DNA of 64,000 nt from contig JBBSUC010000026.1 of the NCBI GenBank assembly GCA_038235275.1, positions 1 through 64,000 on the forward strand, given 5' to 3'. Made by a program: the position numbers and the translations under genes. The notes beneath the pieces were generated by a model, which saw nothing but the letters and a program-made list of their open reading frames with translations, searched no databases and had not been told where the DNA came from. Below, piece after piece: positions 43,428-52,443 of the stretch. How positions within the stretch are numbered: the stretch's first letter is position 1; every line of letters begins with the position of its first letter. Source of the DNA: Persicitalea sp038235275 (GTDB lineage: Bacteria; Bacteroidota; Bacteroidia; Cytophagales; Spirosomataceae).

Positions 43428-44729
43428 ATGCAAGAAGAAATCCTCGAAAGACTCGAAATCGAAGCCCTCAACCCGATGCAGGAAGCGGCCATATCTGCCG
43501 CCCGGAAAAATGATACCATCGTCCTCTCCCCCACCGGCTCGGGCAAAACGCTCGCTTTTTTGCTGGCCGTGTTGGAACGGCTGGATGAAAACGTCTTAGG
43601 CGTACAGGCAATGGTGCTGGTTCCTTCGCGAGAGTTGGCCCTGCAAATTGAAAGTGTATTCAAGGCCATGGGAACGGGCTATAAAGTAACCTGCTGCTAC
43701 GGCGGCCATTCCAAAAAAACCGAAGAAAACCTCTTGCTCGAAGCTCCGGCCCTGCTCGTCGGTACGCCGGGCCGCGTGGCCGATCATCTGGAACACCAGA
43801 ATTTCGACCCCGAAACTATTCATACCCTGGTGCTGGACGAGTTCGACAAATCGCTGGAAATGGGCTTTCAGAAGGACATGTCCTACATTATCGAAGCCAT
43901 GACGAGCCTGGACCGGCGGATTTTCACCTCCGCCACCCCGCTCGACCGCCTGCCCGCCTTCGTGGACGCGAGGCATCCGGTTACCCTCGATTTTTTGAGC
44001 AATACCGAGGCCGCCCCCCAACTGACTATGAAAGTGGTGCGCACCACTTCGGTGTCCCGGCTCGACACGCTGTTTTCGCTGGTGTGCGCCATCGGCGCGG
44101 CACGGACGCTGATTTTCTGCAACCACCGCGACGCCGTGGACCGCATCAGTGAACTGATGGGCGGTTACGGCCTGGTGCACGCCACCTTCCACGGAGGCAT
44201 GGAGCAGCCCGACCGCGAGCGCGCCCTGATGAAGTTTCGCAACGGCACCAGCCGCATCCTGATCGTGACCGACCTGGCCTCACGCGGGCTGGACGTTCCC
44301 GAGATCGAGTCCATCGTGCATTACCAATTGCCGCTCACCGAGGAGGCCTTCATCCACCGCAATGGCCGCACCGCCCGGATGCACGCCACCGGGACGGTGT
44401 ACCTCATGCTGGACGAGTACGAAAAACCGCCTTACTTGATCGGCAAACCAGAAGAGTTTGAGTTACCCAAGTACGACCGCTTACCCCCCGAAACCGAGTG
44501 GGACACGCTCTACTTTTCGGCGGGAAAGAAGGAGAAAATCAGCAAAGGCGACGTGGCCGGCCTGTTGATGAAAAAAGGGGGACTAAAAAAGGACGACGTG
44601 GGCATGATCGAAATCAAGGATGATTCTGCCTTCGCCGCCGTGAAGCGGGAGAAAGCTGCCGCCGTAGTGGCGTTTTTGCAATACGAAAAATTGAAGGGAA
44701 AGCGGGTAAAAACGGCCATTGCCCATTAA
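43428..44729 (+). CDS. DEAD-box RNA helicase
   Basis: 433 residues from the ATG at 43428; a GTG at 43380 would add 16. Motifs in order: Q motif ALNPMQEAAI, motif I SPTGSGKT, Ia PSRELALQ, Ib TPGR, motif II DEFD in place of DEAD, III SAT, then TLIFCNHRDAV, TDLASRGLDVPE and HRNGRTARM. A short basic C-terminal domain follows (KISKGDVAGLLMKKGGLKKDDVGMIEIKDDSAF), which resembles the DbpA-type RNA-binding tail seen in 23S-rRNA-specific helicases. Likely role in ribosome assembly or RNA decay. The DEFD variation is worth noting. Confidence 0.92.
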   Translation: MQEEILERLEIEALNPMQEAAISAARKNDTIVLSPTGSGKTLAFLLAVLERLDENVLGVQAMVLVPSRELALQIESVFKAMGTGYKVTCCYGGHSKKTEENLLLEAPALLVGTPGRVADHLEHQNFDPETIHTLVLDEFDKSLEMGFQKDMSYIIEAMTSLDRRIFTSATPLDRLPAFVDARHPVTLDFLSNTEAAPQLTMKVVRTTSVSRLDTLFSLVCAIGAARTLIFCNHRDAVDRISELMGGYGLVHATFHGGMEQPDRERALMKFRNGTSRILIVTDLASRGLDVPEIESIVHYQLPLTEEAFIHRNGRTARMHATGTVYLMLDEYEKPPYLIGKPEEFELPKYDRLPPETEWDTLYFSAGKKEKISKGDVAGLLMKKGGLKKDDVGMIEIKDDSAFAAVKREKAAAVVAFLQYEKLKGKRVKTAIAH

Positions 44730-44730
44730 T

Positions 44731-46668
44731 TTACGCTTCGGCCCGTGCTGATTTTCTTGGTACGCGCAATGTGACGGTAGTGCCTTTTTTATTGCGAAGG
44801 GAGCGAATGCTGAAGGTACCGTTCAGCGAATTCATGCGCTGGCGAATGTTTTCCAACCCCTTACCCGGAGCGACCACTTGTCGCTGGTCGATGCCCGTGC
44901 CATCGTCCGTAATTAGTAAAATATACTGGCCGTCGGTCTGGACGAGTTCGAGCACCACCTGCCGAGCGTTGGCGTGTTTCAGGATATTGTTAATCAATTC
45001 TAAAACACAGCTATATAATTCAAAGGAAATCCTTTTATCGTCAATCGTCAGCTTGTCGGGACGGATCAACTCGAAAGTTGCCCGGCCTGACCGATTCAGG
45101 TCGGCGGTCAGTTTTTCCAGCGCGGGAACAAGCCCTTGTTTTTCCAGAATCGAGGGCAGTAAATTATGTGAGATGTGCCGCACTTGGTTGTAGGCGTCGG
45201 TAATCAAACTGACGACACTCTGGTACTGGATTTTCTCGGCGGGCGTAAAATTATCCAACTCCACCGATTCGAGTCGCCATTTGATCCCCGAGAGCAGACT
45301 GCCCAGGTTATTGTGCAGTTCCGACGCTACCCGCTCACGCTCGATGCTTTGTCCCCGGAAAAGGGCTTCCTGAATTTCGTGATTTTTGCGGGTAAGGATG
45401 AGGTTGGCATCGCGAAGTTCGTCAGTGCGGGCAGCCACGCGCTCTTCAAGCGTGGCGTTGGTTTGTTGCAGAACCTTACCCACTTGGGTAAGTTGCGCAT
45501 TGGACTTATCGAGTTCGCGGCGGCGTCTTTGAAGCAAACGATTGCTTCGGCCGAGGGCGGCGGCCAAACCTAAAAACACGAGGATTCCCAAAATCAGGGC
45601 GTAACGCAGGTAAGCCTGCCGGGCTATGTCGTTGGCCATTTCCTGCATCTGCACGTCACGTCGCTGGGCGTCATACTCGTAACGCAGGACTTCGATTCTT
45701 TTGTTTTGCGCTACTGCCCGGTTATTTTCAAGCAATTGCACAAATTTCTCATGCCACAGGAGTGCCTCCTCAGGCTTTTGCAGGGACTTATACGCTTCAA
45801 ATAAATTGAAGGCCACCCGCTCCCGCATAGACGGCTGCTCGTAAATGAGGTAATATTCGGCGCGGTCGGCGAAGTTCTGCGCTTCCCTCGGCTGGTCGGA
45901 GCGGCCGTAAATCAGGCTCAGCAGGGAAAGCAGTTCGGCATTGGGGCGTCCCTTGTTGTTCTTCTCCGCATCCAGCGCCAGCAGTCCGTATTTTTCGGCG
46001 TCGGCAAAGTCTTCTTTTTTCAGAAAAGTCGCCGCCAAATTGAAGTAGGCATCCGCTCGTTCCTCCGAATATTCCTTAGACGAATTGATTTGTAGGCTTT
46101 GCCGGAGCACAGAGATGGCTTCTTCGGGCTGACCATTTTCCCGGTAAGCCGCGCCCAAGTCGATCATCGCCCGTGATTGACCGAGCGAATCGTTATTTTT
46201 TTTGTAAAGTTCGACAACCCGCTTCTCGGCGGTAATGGCTTTACCGTACGCTTTAAGATTGGTGTAGCAGTCACCAATATTATCCCAGGCATAGGTTTGC
46301 TCATTGATAGACTTAGCCAGTTCAGCGTACTGAACCCCGCGGAAGAGGTACTCGATGGCTTTAAAAGTTACGCCTTTTTGCAGATAGGTCGCGCCGATGC
46401 GGTTGTGGGTGAACGCCAGCCACCGATTCGAACGCAGTCGAAAAGAGATTTTAAAGCCTTTTTGCAACCAAAATAACGAACTATCGAGATTATCCATCGA
46501 CGAAGCCTCTTGGGCGTAAAGTCGAATCAGCGTCGTATCCCGAACCACCGACTTCGGCTCATTTTCCCAGTACGCGATCGCCGCCAGCGGGGTCGACTCC
46601 TTTGAATTTTGGGCGTATGCCCCCCTCGCTCCCGCCAATAAGCCCAACAGAACAATCACTCTTCTCAT
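44731..46668 (-). CDS. TPR-containing membrane sensor histidine kinase
   Basis: 645 residues. A signal peptide, then about 330 residues of TPR repeats in the periplasm (NIGDCYTNLKAYGKAI, DLGAAYRENGQPEEAI), one membrane helix (about 352-374), a coiled coil, HisKA_3 with the phospho-His in ASELHNNLGSLLSGIKW, and HATPase with N-box ELINNILKHANA and G1 DDGTGID, G2 GKGLENIRQRM. Kinase of the LytS/NarX class. No response regulator gene is adjacent, so it is an orphan in this window. Its 3' end is 1 bp from the helicase stop. Confidence 0.9.
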   Translation of the reverse strand: MRRVIVLLGLLAGARGAYAQNSKESTPLAAIAYWENEPKSVVRDTTLIRLYAQEASSMDNLDSSLFWLQKGFKISFRLRSNRWLAFTHNRIGATYLQKGVTFKAIEYLFRGVQYAELAKSINEQTYAWDNIGDCYTNLKAYGKAITAEKRVVELYKKNNDSLGQSRAMIDLGAAYRENGQPEEAISVLRQSLQINSSKEYSEERADAYFNLAATFLKKEDFADAEKYGLLALDAEKNNKGRPNAELLSLLSLIYGRSDQPREAQNFADRAEYYLIYEQPSMRERVAFNLFEAYKSLQKPEEALLWHEKFVQLLENNRAVAQNKRIEVLRYEYDAQRRDVQMQEMANDIARQAYLRYALILGILVFLGLAAALGRSNRLLQRRRRELDKSNAQLTQVGKVLQQTNATLEERVAARTDELRDANLILTRKNHEIQEALFRGQSIERERVASELHNNLGSLLSGIKWRLESVELDNFTPAEKIQYQSVVSLITDAYNQVRHISHNLLPSILEKQGLVPALEKLTADLNRSGRATFELIRPDKLTIDDKRISFELYSCVLELINNILKHANARQVVLELVQTDGQYILLITDDGTGIDQRQVVAPGKGLENIRQRMNSLNGTFSIRSLRNKKGTTVTLRVPRKSARAEA

Positions 46669-46814
46669 ACCTCGCTATCCCGGCTGTTTCTGCATTACAA
46701 AAATCAAGGCAATATAACCTTTAATTTTTGTAAACGCTCCATCCACGGGTCAATATCAAAAATTCGTCCAAATTTGGGAGAAATTTCTCAGGCGATAGAA
46801 ATCAGTCCCTTTGC

Positions 46815-47483
46815 TTATTTCTCGGCATCCTTCGTCCAAACCACCTTAAATTGGCCGTTCGCCACCTTAATGGTGTCAGTATCACCGGACTTTTTGGAGC
46901 GATCATGATCGTGTGGGTCAGTGCTGGCTATCACCCCAGCCCCGGCTCCGGTCAGGATTTTTTTGCCCAGGTTGGCCCGCAAACCTGATCCCGTCATGGT
47001 AGCCAATACTCTTTTTTGGTAATAAACGCCATTCAAAGTGGCCTCGAAGGTGCCTTCCACCGAGGTGGCCGTAGCGGCGGTAATCGTTACCGCGCCGCTC
47101 AGCGACTCGCCGTCGTGGAAGCCGTGGCCCATCTTCTTGGTCTCCTCGGTGAAATCTACTAATGCGAAGAGTCCATCTTTCGACTTGGGCTTATAACTCC
47201 GCTTTTCCATTTCTGTTAAATCCTCGATTGGGTAAGTACCGGGTTTCAGGCTTTCGGTGAAATAATACAGCCGCACCCAAAGTTGCTCGTCAGGGTTGAC
47301 CTTGAAACCTACCAGGGCCAGGTAGTTGAAGTCTTTTTTGCGGAAGGGAATTTTCAAGCGTTTGGCCTCGGATTTCCATTCTTTGCCATCGATGGTGGCG
47401 GAAATGAAGTTATCGGTTTGTTGGGCATAAGCAGTACTCAGGCCGCCGCCGATCAATAACAGGGAGAGAATTATTTTCTTCAT
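46815..47483 (-). CDS. Secreted protein of unknown function (DUF6252-like)
   Basis: 222 residues. Signal peptide ending AYAQQ. The mature part starts NFISATIDGKEWKSEAKRLKI and continues as beta-strands with GTYPIEDL and GAVTITAATATSVEGTFEATLNG, like the small beta-sandwich DUF6252 proteins. A charged segment, DPHDHDRSKKSGDTDTIKV, sits near the end. Function unknown. Confidence 0.6.
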   Translation of the reverse strand: MKKIILSLLLIGGGLSTAYAQQTDNFISATIDGKEWKSEAKRLKIPFRKKDFNYLALVGFKVNPDEQLWVRLYYFTESLKPGTYPIEDLTEMEKRSYKPKSKDGLFALVDFTEETKKMGHGFHDGESLSGAVTITAATATSVEGTFEATLNGVYYQKRVLATMTGSGLRANLGKKILTGAGAGVIASTDPHDHDRSKKSGDTDTIKVANGQFKVVWTKDAEK

Positions 47484-47603
47484 GGCACTAATGATACTTT
47501 TCTTGGTAAATACCTCATTGTCTTAAAGGTAAGCATCCGCTCTCGCCCGACCAAAGAACTTAGCTCAGAACTGAGTAAGCGGTAGGTGGAAGTTATTAAA
47601 CGG

Positions 47604-47636
47604 CAAAAACCCGCTCTCCCAAAGGAAAAGCGGGTT
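47604..47636 (-). terminator. Terminator 3' of the LiaF-like gene
   Basis: Stem AACCCGCT (47608-47615) with AGCGGGTT (47629-47636), followed on the minus strand by TTTTG. 25 bp past the stop of the gene ending at 47661. Confidence 0.75.
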
Positions 47637-47660
47637 GGGAAAATCACCAAAAATTCAAAA

Positions 47661-48740
47661 CTAGTACCGCCGGATATTCACCTCCGACAGGCCAGCGTTG
47701 TAGTCGACCATAATTTTATTGGTGGCTTGGTCAAAGCCGGGAGAGCGGTACAGACCATCGCTTATTTTCTGTAAATCACCCATATTCTTGTCGTTGAGCA
47801 TCCCGTCGATACGCACCTCACAGCCAACCGATTTGGGAATTTCCAGGGTTACCGAGGCTACACCCGACTCGATTTTGACATCGGTACGGTTTACTCTATC
47901 GCCTAGCTTTAAGTTCAAATCCGCCACGCCCGTGCTCACCTTCAAGGATTTTACCCGGAAATCGCTTAGGTCGAATTTAGCCTCGCCCGCACCCAGCCCC
48001 AGGTCGATATTCCAAAGCGGTTTTTTGTTAAGGTTGAATTCAACCGAATTCTCGTTGTTGCCTTTTTTCAGGTTGATCTTGCCGCTCTCCATCTTAAAGT
48101 CGATCACAGCGGAGTTGGCGTTGCGATTGTTACGGATATCGGACCTAAACCCGCCGATCGAGGAGCGTGATTCGGCTTCAAAAAGCTTGTCCGTGCTGCC
48201 TTTCAACTTGAACTCTCCGGCCCCGCCTTCAAAGTTGAGGGTTGCTTCTTCAAGGCCGCCTTCCATCTCGTACTCGTAATGACGATTGCGAACATCGCGC
48301 TTATCGGATTTGTCATCATCCTTATCCTGATTGTAATCCTCCTCGTACTTGCGGCTACGATCCCGATTTTCATCCTGTAAACGTTCACGATTTCGGTTCC
48401 TGTTTCGATAGCCGAAATCCCACTCTTTGTCTTTATTGCTGCTGTCGTCGTCCCAGTCGAAGTTCCAATTATTCCGGCCTTCATCGAAGGCACGGTCGGT
48501 GCGGTGAGTGATGCCGCCCAGCACGGCCAGGGCAATCAGAATGCCCGCCACACCGCCGCCCCAGCCGTTGCGCTCGCGTCCACTGGCTAGCAAGCTTAAT
48601 CCGGCCAGTATCAACAATATGGGCCAAAAGCGGGCTATTTCGTACCAGTCGATGTCGAGAAAGCCCAGGTTTCGGAGTAGCCAAAAGCCACCTACAATGA
48701 TGAGCAGACCACCCCAGAATATTCCGTTTGATTTTTTCAT
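47661..48740 (-). CDS. LiaF-like cell-envelope stress protein
   Basis: 359 residues. Two N-terminal hairpin-like helices, FWGGLLIIVGGFWLLRNLGFLDID..WPILLILAGLSLLASG, then a third helix, form the LiaI/LiaF-type (DUF5668) membrane part. Residues about 85-160 are a very charged Arg/Asp/Asn linker. The C-terminal beta-domain (GAGEFKLKGSTDKLFEAES, LGLGAGEAKFDLSDFRVKSLKVSTGVADLNLKLG) matches the LiaF/YvqF C-terminal domain. In Firmicutes LiaF inhibits the LiaSR sensor; here the partner is not obvious. Downstream of LiaI- and PspC-like genes on the same strand. Confidence 0.85.
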   Translation of the reverse strand: MKKSNGIFWGGLLIIVGGFWLLRNLGFLDIDWYEIARFWPILLILAGLSLLASGRERNGWGGGVAGILIALAVLGGITHRTDRAFDEGRNNWNFDWDDDSSNKDKEWDFGYRNRNRNRERLQDENRDRSRKYEEDYNQDKDDDKSDKRDVRNRHYEYEMEGGLEEATLNFEGGAGEFKLKGSTDKLFEAESRSSIGGFRSDIRNNRNANSAVIDFKMESGKINLKKGNNENSVEFNLNKKPLWNIDLGLGAGEAKFDLSDFRVKSLKVSTGVADLNLKLGDRVNRTDVKIESGVASVTLEIPKSVGCEVRIDGMLNDKNMGDLQKISDGLYRSPGFDQATNKIMVDYNAGLSEVNIRRY

Positions 48741-48755
48741 GGCTAAAAATTGGGT

Positions 48756-48941
48756 TTAAAGGTTGGAGTCGGTGGACTGCCTAGTCCCCAACTGGTGGCG
48801 CAGCAAGAGCAATCCGCCCGATACGATCAGGATGATGGGTAAAAAATAGCGTCCGAAGTCGAAGTCAGAAAACTCCTCGACCAGAAACAGGACGCCGACG
48901 ACGATGAGGATGATTCCCCAGAAAGTGTTTTTGAAGTTCAT
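48756..48941 (-). CDS. LiaI-like two-helix membrane protein
   Basis: 61 residues from the ATG at 48941. Two helices separated by a short EEFSDFDFGRY turn; the same TFWGIILIVVGVLFLVEE..LPIILIVSGGLLLL pattern as the LiaF-like N-terminus. A stand-alone DUF5668 unit, probably a duplicate of that domain. 15 bp before the LiaF-like gene, so co-transcribed. Confidence 0.8.
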   Translation of the reverse strand: MNFKNTFWGIILIVVGVLFLVEEFSDFDFGRYFLPIILIVSGGLLLLRHQLGTRQSTDSNL

Positions 48942-48967
48942 GGCTAAAATTGGGCTAAAGGTCAACC

Positions 48968-48988
48968 GGTTAATGGTTAAAGGTTAAT
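48968..48988. repeat. Heptamer tandem repeat GGTTAAT x3
   Basis: GGTTAAT, GGTTAAA, GGTTAAT in the 99-bp gap between the PspC-like and LiaI-like genes. Confidence 0.8.
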
Positions 48989-49040
48989 GCAGTACCGCTG
49001 CGGCCGGTACGCCGGAGCGGTACCGATACCGGGACGTAGT

Positions 49041-49724
49041 TCACCTGATTTGCGGCGGCTCGCCGCCAAGATTCGTCTCTCCGTCGGGGTCGGTGGGAGA
49101 ATGAGGGTCGATGGTTGGCCTGTTGGTTGGGTCATCGAAGGGGCGGTAAGGTACTGGATCAGGCTCTTTTGGCGGGAATGGGTCGGCGGGAGTGAATGGG
49201 TCGCTGGGAGTGAATGGGTCGGCGGGAGGCGGGGTATGGCTTGTGCCGGAAAACTGCTCCTTATCGCGTTGGCGGAGGAGCAGGAAGGCACCGCCGACGA
49301 TGAGCGCTACGGGCCAGACGTACTCCCGGACACGATACCAGTAGGGAAGCTCGTCGAGCAGCAGAATCGCTCCCACACCTAAGAGAACCACGCCGATGAT
49401 TTTGATGGAGCGGTCAGGGTCGGAGCTGTTGGCGAAGAAGTTATTTGCCCGACTCGATAGAGCATTCGGATCAGCATTACCATTGGTAGTGCCGTCATAA
49501 ACATTGGTCGGACTATTGGCTCCCGGCAATCCTTCGGGCAGGGCTACCCAGAAGATGATGTAAACAATGGCTGTCCAGAAAAATGTGGGTGGTATGGGCA
49601 GCAGTAACAGCACCACCCACAACACGCGGATAATGGTGCGATCAATGCCGAAGTAGTCGCTCATGCCAGCGGACACGCCGCCCACAACGGCTTCACTGGG
49701 AATGCGGGTTAGTTTCCTTTCCAT
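49041..49724 (-). CDS. PspC-domain protein with proline-rich tail
   Basis: 227 residues from the ATG at 49724. PspC domain: ERKLTRIPSEAVVGGVSAGMSDYFGIDRTIIRVLWVVL and a helix ending IIFWVALPEG. A second pair of helices of the LiaI type follows (IIGVVLLGVGAILLLDE, VWPVALIVGGAFLLL). The tail has a repeated DPFTPSDPFTPADPFPPKEP proline-rich motif. PspC proteins sense or resist envelope stress. First gene of the PspC-LiaI-LiaF group. Confidence 0.85.
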   Translation of the reverse strand: MERKLTRIPSEAVVGGVSAGMSDYFGIDRTIIRVLWVVLLLLPIPPTFFWTAIVYIIFWVALPEGLPGANSPTNVYDGTTNGNADPNALSSRANNFFANSSDPDRSIKIIGVVLLGVGAILLLDELPYWYRVREYVWPVALIVGGAFLLLRQRDKEQFSGTSHTPPPADPFTPSDPFTPADPFPPKEPDPVPYRPFDDPTNRPTIDPHSPTDPDGETNLGGEPPQIR

Positions 49725-49949
49725 GGCTTTTAAATTGAGTGTTTGGTTAAATGATCGTCTGGTGTTTTTTATATTATACTTCTGTACCGGACTTCTTACT
49801 CCAAATAAAAGGACTTTTTCCTTTATTTGCAATCAAAGGTAGTAGGTTATACAAGATACTGGCTTCCGAAAATTTATAATCGGTGATTCGGTGGGTTAAG
49901 TGGTGAATATTTCTCGTGGCGCTTGGCTGGATTCCATCACCCGAGTTGT

Positions 49950-50576
49950 TCAGGCATCGGAATCCAAAGATTCCAGAATATCCATCAAGCTGCCAAAATC
50001 CTTATAACCAGGCCGGATTTCCTCACTGCCGCGCAGGGCGATACCTCTGGTTTTAGTGGAGGCAATAGACTCGGCCACAACTCCTTCGTTTTCCAATCCA
50101 AAACCCAATAAAATGGGATATACGCTGGATAATGTACGGAGGTAATCCTTCCACTCTTCGGTGATCGAGGCATTTTTTTCGCTTTCCAGCAGAAAAAATT
50201 CCACTTCGGCGGCATAGCGGCCCATGAGCGCGTCCAGTTCGTCGGCTTCGTAGTGATCGACATCCACGCGCAACAGCAGTGGCTTATCCAACTCGCTTTT
50301 TAAATAAAGGAGCAAATAGGTGTCTTCCACTTGTAAGGCCTCGAACTCGTAGTCGGCGAGGATGGTCAGTAGTTTGGCCGGATCGGTCTCAGCCGACTCG
50401 GCTACTAGTTTTATTCCCGCAATCCAGGCGCGAATTTCGGCGTATTTTTTTGGGGTAATGTAATACTCTGAGGCTTCATCGACGGAGAAACCCAGCATAT
50501 CTACCCCCATCCCGGCGCAGTAGCGGGCGTCGGAAAGGTTGGTGACGTTGCTTATTTTAACGAAGGTCTTGAGCAT
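49950..50576 (-). CDS. TrpF-like (phosphoribosylanthranilate isomerase-like) barrel protein
   Basis: 208 residues. The start FVKISNVTNLSDARYCAGMGVDMLGFSVDEASEYYI and the GIALRGSEEIRPGYKDFGSLMDIL ending follow the TrpF beta/alpha-barrel. However, the catalytic Cys of the KICG motif is replaced by Ser (KISN), and the SPR phosphate signature is degenerate. No other trp gene is near. It may be a non-catalytic or repurposed paralogue; a true TrpF elsewhere in the genome would be expected. Confidence 0.65.
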   Translation of the reverse strand: MLKTFVKISNVTNLSDARYCAGMGVDMLGFSVDEASEYYITPKKYAEIRAWIAGIKLVAESAETDPAKLLTILADYEFEALQVEDTYLLLYLKSELDKPLLLRVDVDHYEADELDALMGRYAAEVEFFLLESEKNASITEEWKDYLRTLSSVYPILLGFGLENEGVVAESIASTKTRGIALRGSEEIRPGYKDFGSLMDILESLDSDA

Positions 50577-50769
50577 TTAATCGATGGACAATGGATAGTG
50601 CATAATGCACACTTATTAGTTGCTGGTGTATTTTTCTTACTCCCAAATTTACGACAATAGCTCGGTTCGGCCCGGAAATGAACTAAGTTTGGTAATGGAT
50701 TTGTTCAAACCCGATACTTTTTCCAAAAACTAAAAATCGGAAGGCTTTGACCCTTCGCGGATTACGAAT

Positions 50770-51888
50770 ATGAGCAAACACGGAAGAATCCTCGTCGCCA
50801 TGAGCGGCGGGATCGACAGTTCTTTGGCGGCGGTGATGCTGCACGAAGAAGGCTACGAAGTCATCGGCATGACGATGAAAACCTGGGACTACGCCGGCAG
50901 CGGCGGTTCCAAAAAAGAAACGGGTTGCTGCTCGCTGGACTCCATCAACGACGCCCGCAACATCGCCGTACAACTGGGCTTTCCCCATTACATTCTCGAC
51001 ATTCGGGCCGAGTTCGGCGATTACGTCATCGACCATTTTACGGGCGAATACCTCGAAGGCCGCACGCCCAATCCCTGCGTGCTGTGTAACACCCACATCA
51101 AGTGGGATGCCCTGCTGCGCCGCGCCGACCGCCTCGGCTGCGAATCCATCGCCACGGGCCACTACGCCAATATTCGCCAAATGGAAGGTGGTCAAGCCGA
51201 TGGCCGCTACGTTCTCTCCAAAGGCATCGACGCCTGGAAAGACCAAAGCTACGTGCTGTGGGGCGTATCCCAAGACAGCCTTAGCCGCACCAAACTGCCG
51301 CTGGGCTACCTGCACAAAAGCGAAATTCGGGAAATGGCCAAAGAGCGCGGCTTCATGGATTTGGTCAACAAATCTGAAAGCTACGAAATCTGCTTCGTGC
51401 CGGACAACGACTACCGGGGCTTTCTGAAAAGAAGAATCCCCGGCCTGGAAGCCGAGGTAGCGGGAGGAAACTTCGTACACCAGGACGGTACCGTACTGGG
51501 GCAGCACGAGGGATATCCGTTCTATACAGTGGGTCAAAGAAAGGGCCTGGGCATTGCGTTGGGCCGACCCGTTTTCGTGACCGAAATCAGGAAAGATTCC
51601 AACGAAGTGGTACTTGGCGACCTACCGGACTTATACCGCGACGGCATGGTGGTCGGTAAGCTCAATATGCAGAAATACACTGCCCTCGACCAGCCGATGG
51701 AGACCGTCACCAAAGTGCGCTACAAGCACGAAGGTACGCCCGCCACGATCATTCAGGAATCATCGGACCGCATCCGCGTGGATTTCCACGATGGCGTCAA
51801 TGGCATCGCTCCCGGACAAGCGGCGGTGTTCTACGAAGGCGACGACGTAGTGGGTGGAGGCTGGATAATGAAAAGCTTCCGGCAATAA
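50770..51888 (+). CDS. mnmA: tRNA-specific 2-thiouridylase MnmA
   Basis: 372 residues. Adds sulfur to U34 of tRNA-Lys, -Glu and -Gln. PP-loop AMSGGIDSS (10-18), catalytic cysteines C103 (with C106 in NPCVLCN) and C208 (EICFVPD), MTMKTWD and a C-terminal beta-barrel (GQAAVFYEGDDVVGGG). Full family length. Followed after 19 bp by an Rdx/SelW-like gene. Confidence 0.96.
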   Translation: MSKHGRILVAMSGGIDSSLAAVMLHEEGYEVIGMTMKTWDYAGSGGSKKETGCCSLDSINDARNIAVQLGFPHYILDIRAEFGDYVIDHFTGEYLEGRTPNPCVLCNTHIKWDALLRRADRLGCESIATGHYANIRQMEGGQADGRYVLSKGIDAWKDQSYVLWGVSQDSLSRTKLPLGYLHKSEIREMAKERGFMDLVNKSESYEICFVPDNDYRGFLKRRIPGLEAEVAGGNFVHQDGTVLGQHEGYPFYTVGQRKGLGIALGRPVFVTEIRKDSNEVVLGDLPDLYRDGMVVGKLNMQKYTALDQPMETVTKVRYKHEGTPATIIQESSDRIRVDFHDGVNGIAPGQAAVFYEGDDVVGGGWIMKSFRQ

Positions 51889-51907
51889 TTAGCCAATTAA
51901 AAATCCC

Positions 51908-52189
51908 ATGTCCTCCCCCACCCTAATTATCGAATACTGCCCCAAATGTGGCTGGCTGTTGCGGGCGACGTGGCTGGCGCAGGAGTTGCTAACTACTTTT
52001 TCGGAGGAGCGTTTGAGCGTTTTGCTGCGCCCCGCCGAGGTGGCGGGGCGGTTTTCGCTTATTCTCGGTGAGAAGGTGATTTGGGACCGAAAGGGCAAAG
52101 GTCGTTTTCCGGAACCCAAAGAGATCAAGCAACTCGTTCGGGATATAATTGCCCCGGAAAAGTCGCTGGGTCACAGCGATCGGAAATAG
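51908..52189 (+). CDS. Rdx / SelT-SelW-SelH family thioredoxin-like protein
   Basis: 93 residues. Begins LIIEYCPKCGWLLRATWLAQELLTTFSEE with C11-x2-C14 (the Cys form of the CxxU redox motif), then GRFSLILGEKVIWDRKGKGRFPEPKEIKQLVRD, the Rdx fold. Role probably in thiol redox chemistry. Close spacing after mnmA hints at a link with tRNA thiolation, but this is inference. Confidence 0.88.
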   Translation: MSSPTLIIEYCPKCGWLLRATWLAQELLTTFSEERLSVLLRPAEVAGRFSLILGEKVIWDRKGKGRFPEPKEIKQLVRDIIAPEKSLGHSDRK

Positions 52190-52443
52190 ATTTTCACCAC
52201 ACTGGGCAAATTATCCCAGATAGTGTGGATAGTTCGCCACTTTCTATCAGGGTAGCGATCTATTTTTAAAAAACCTTTCGTATTGCTAATCTACTTAATA
52301 TTAAAACTTTGCGAAGGCATAGTCAGCGAATCTGTCGGATATTTTAGGGACAGCCGTGCCATCGGACTAATTTTTTAACGGTTCAAAGCATCAGTATCAT
52401 TAGGGTACTGAATCTAAATCTCTAACTAAAAAATCAAAATATT

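Noticed and set aside
50683..51537. Minus-strand open frame opposite mnmA
   Set aside because: The opposite frame encodes all MnmA motifs; this one has none.
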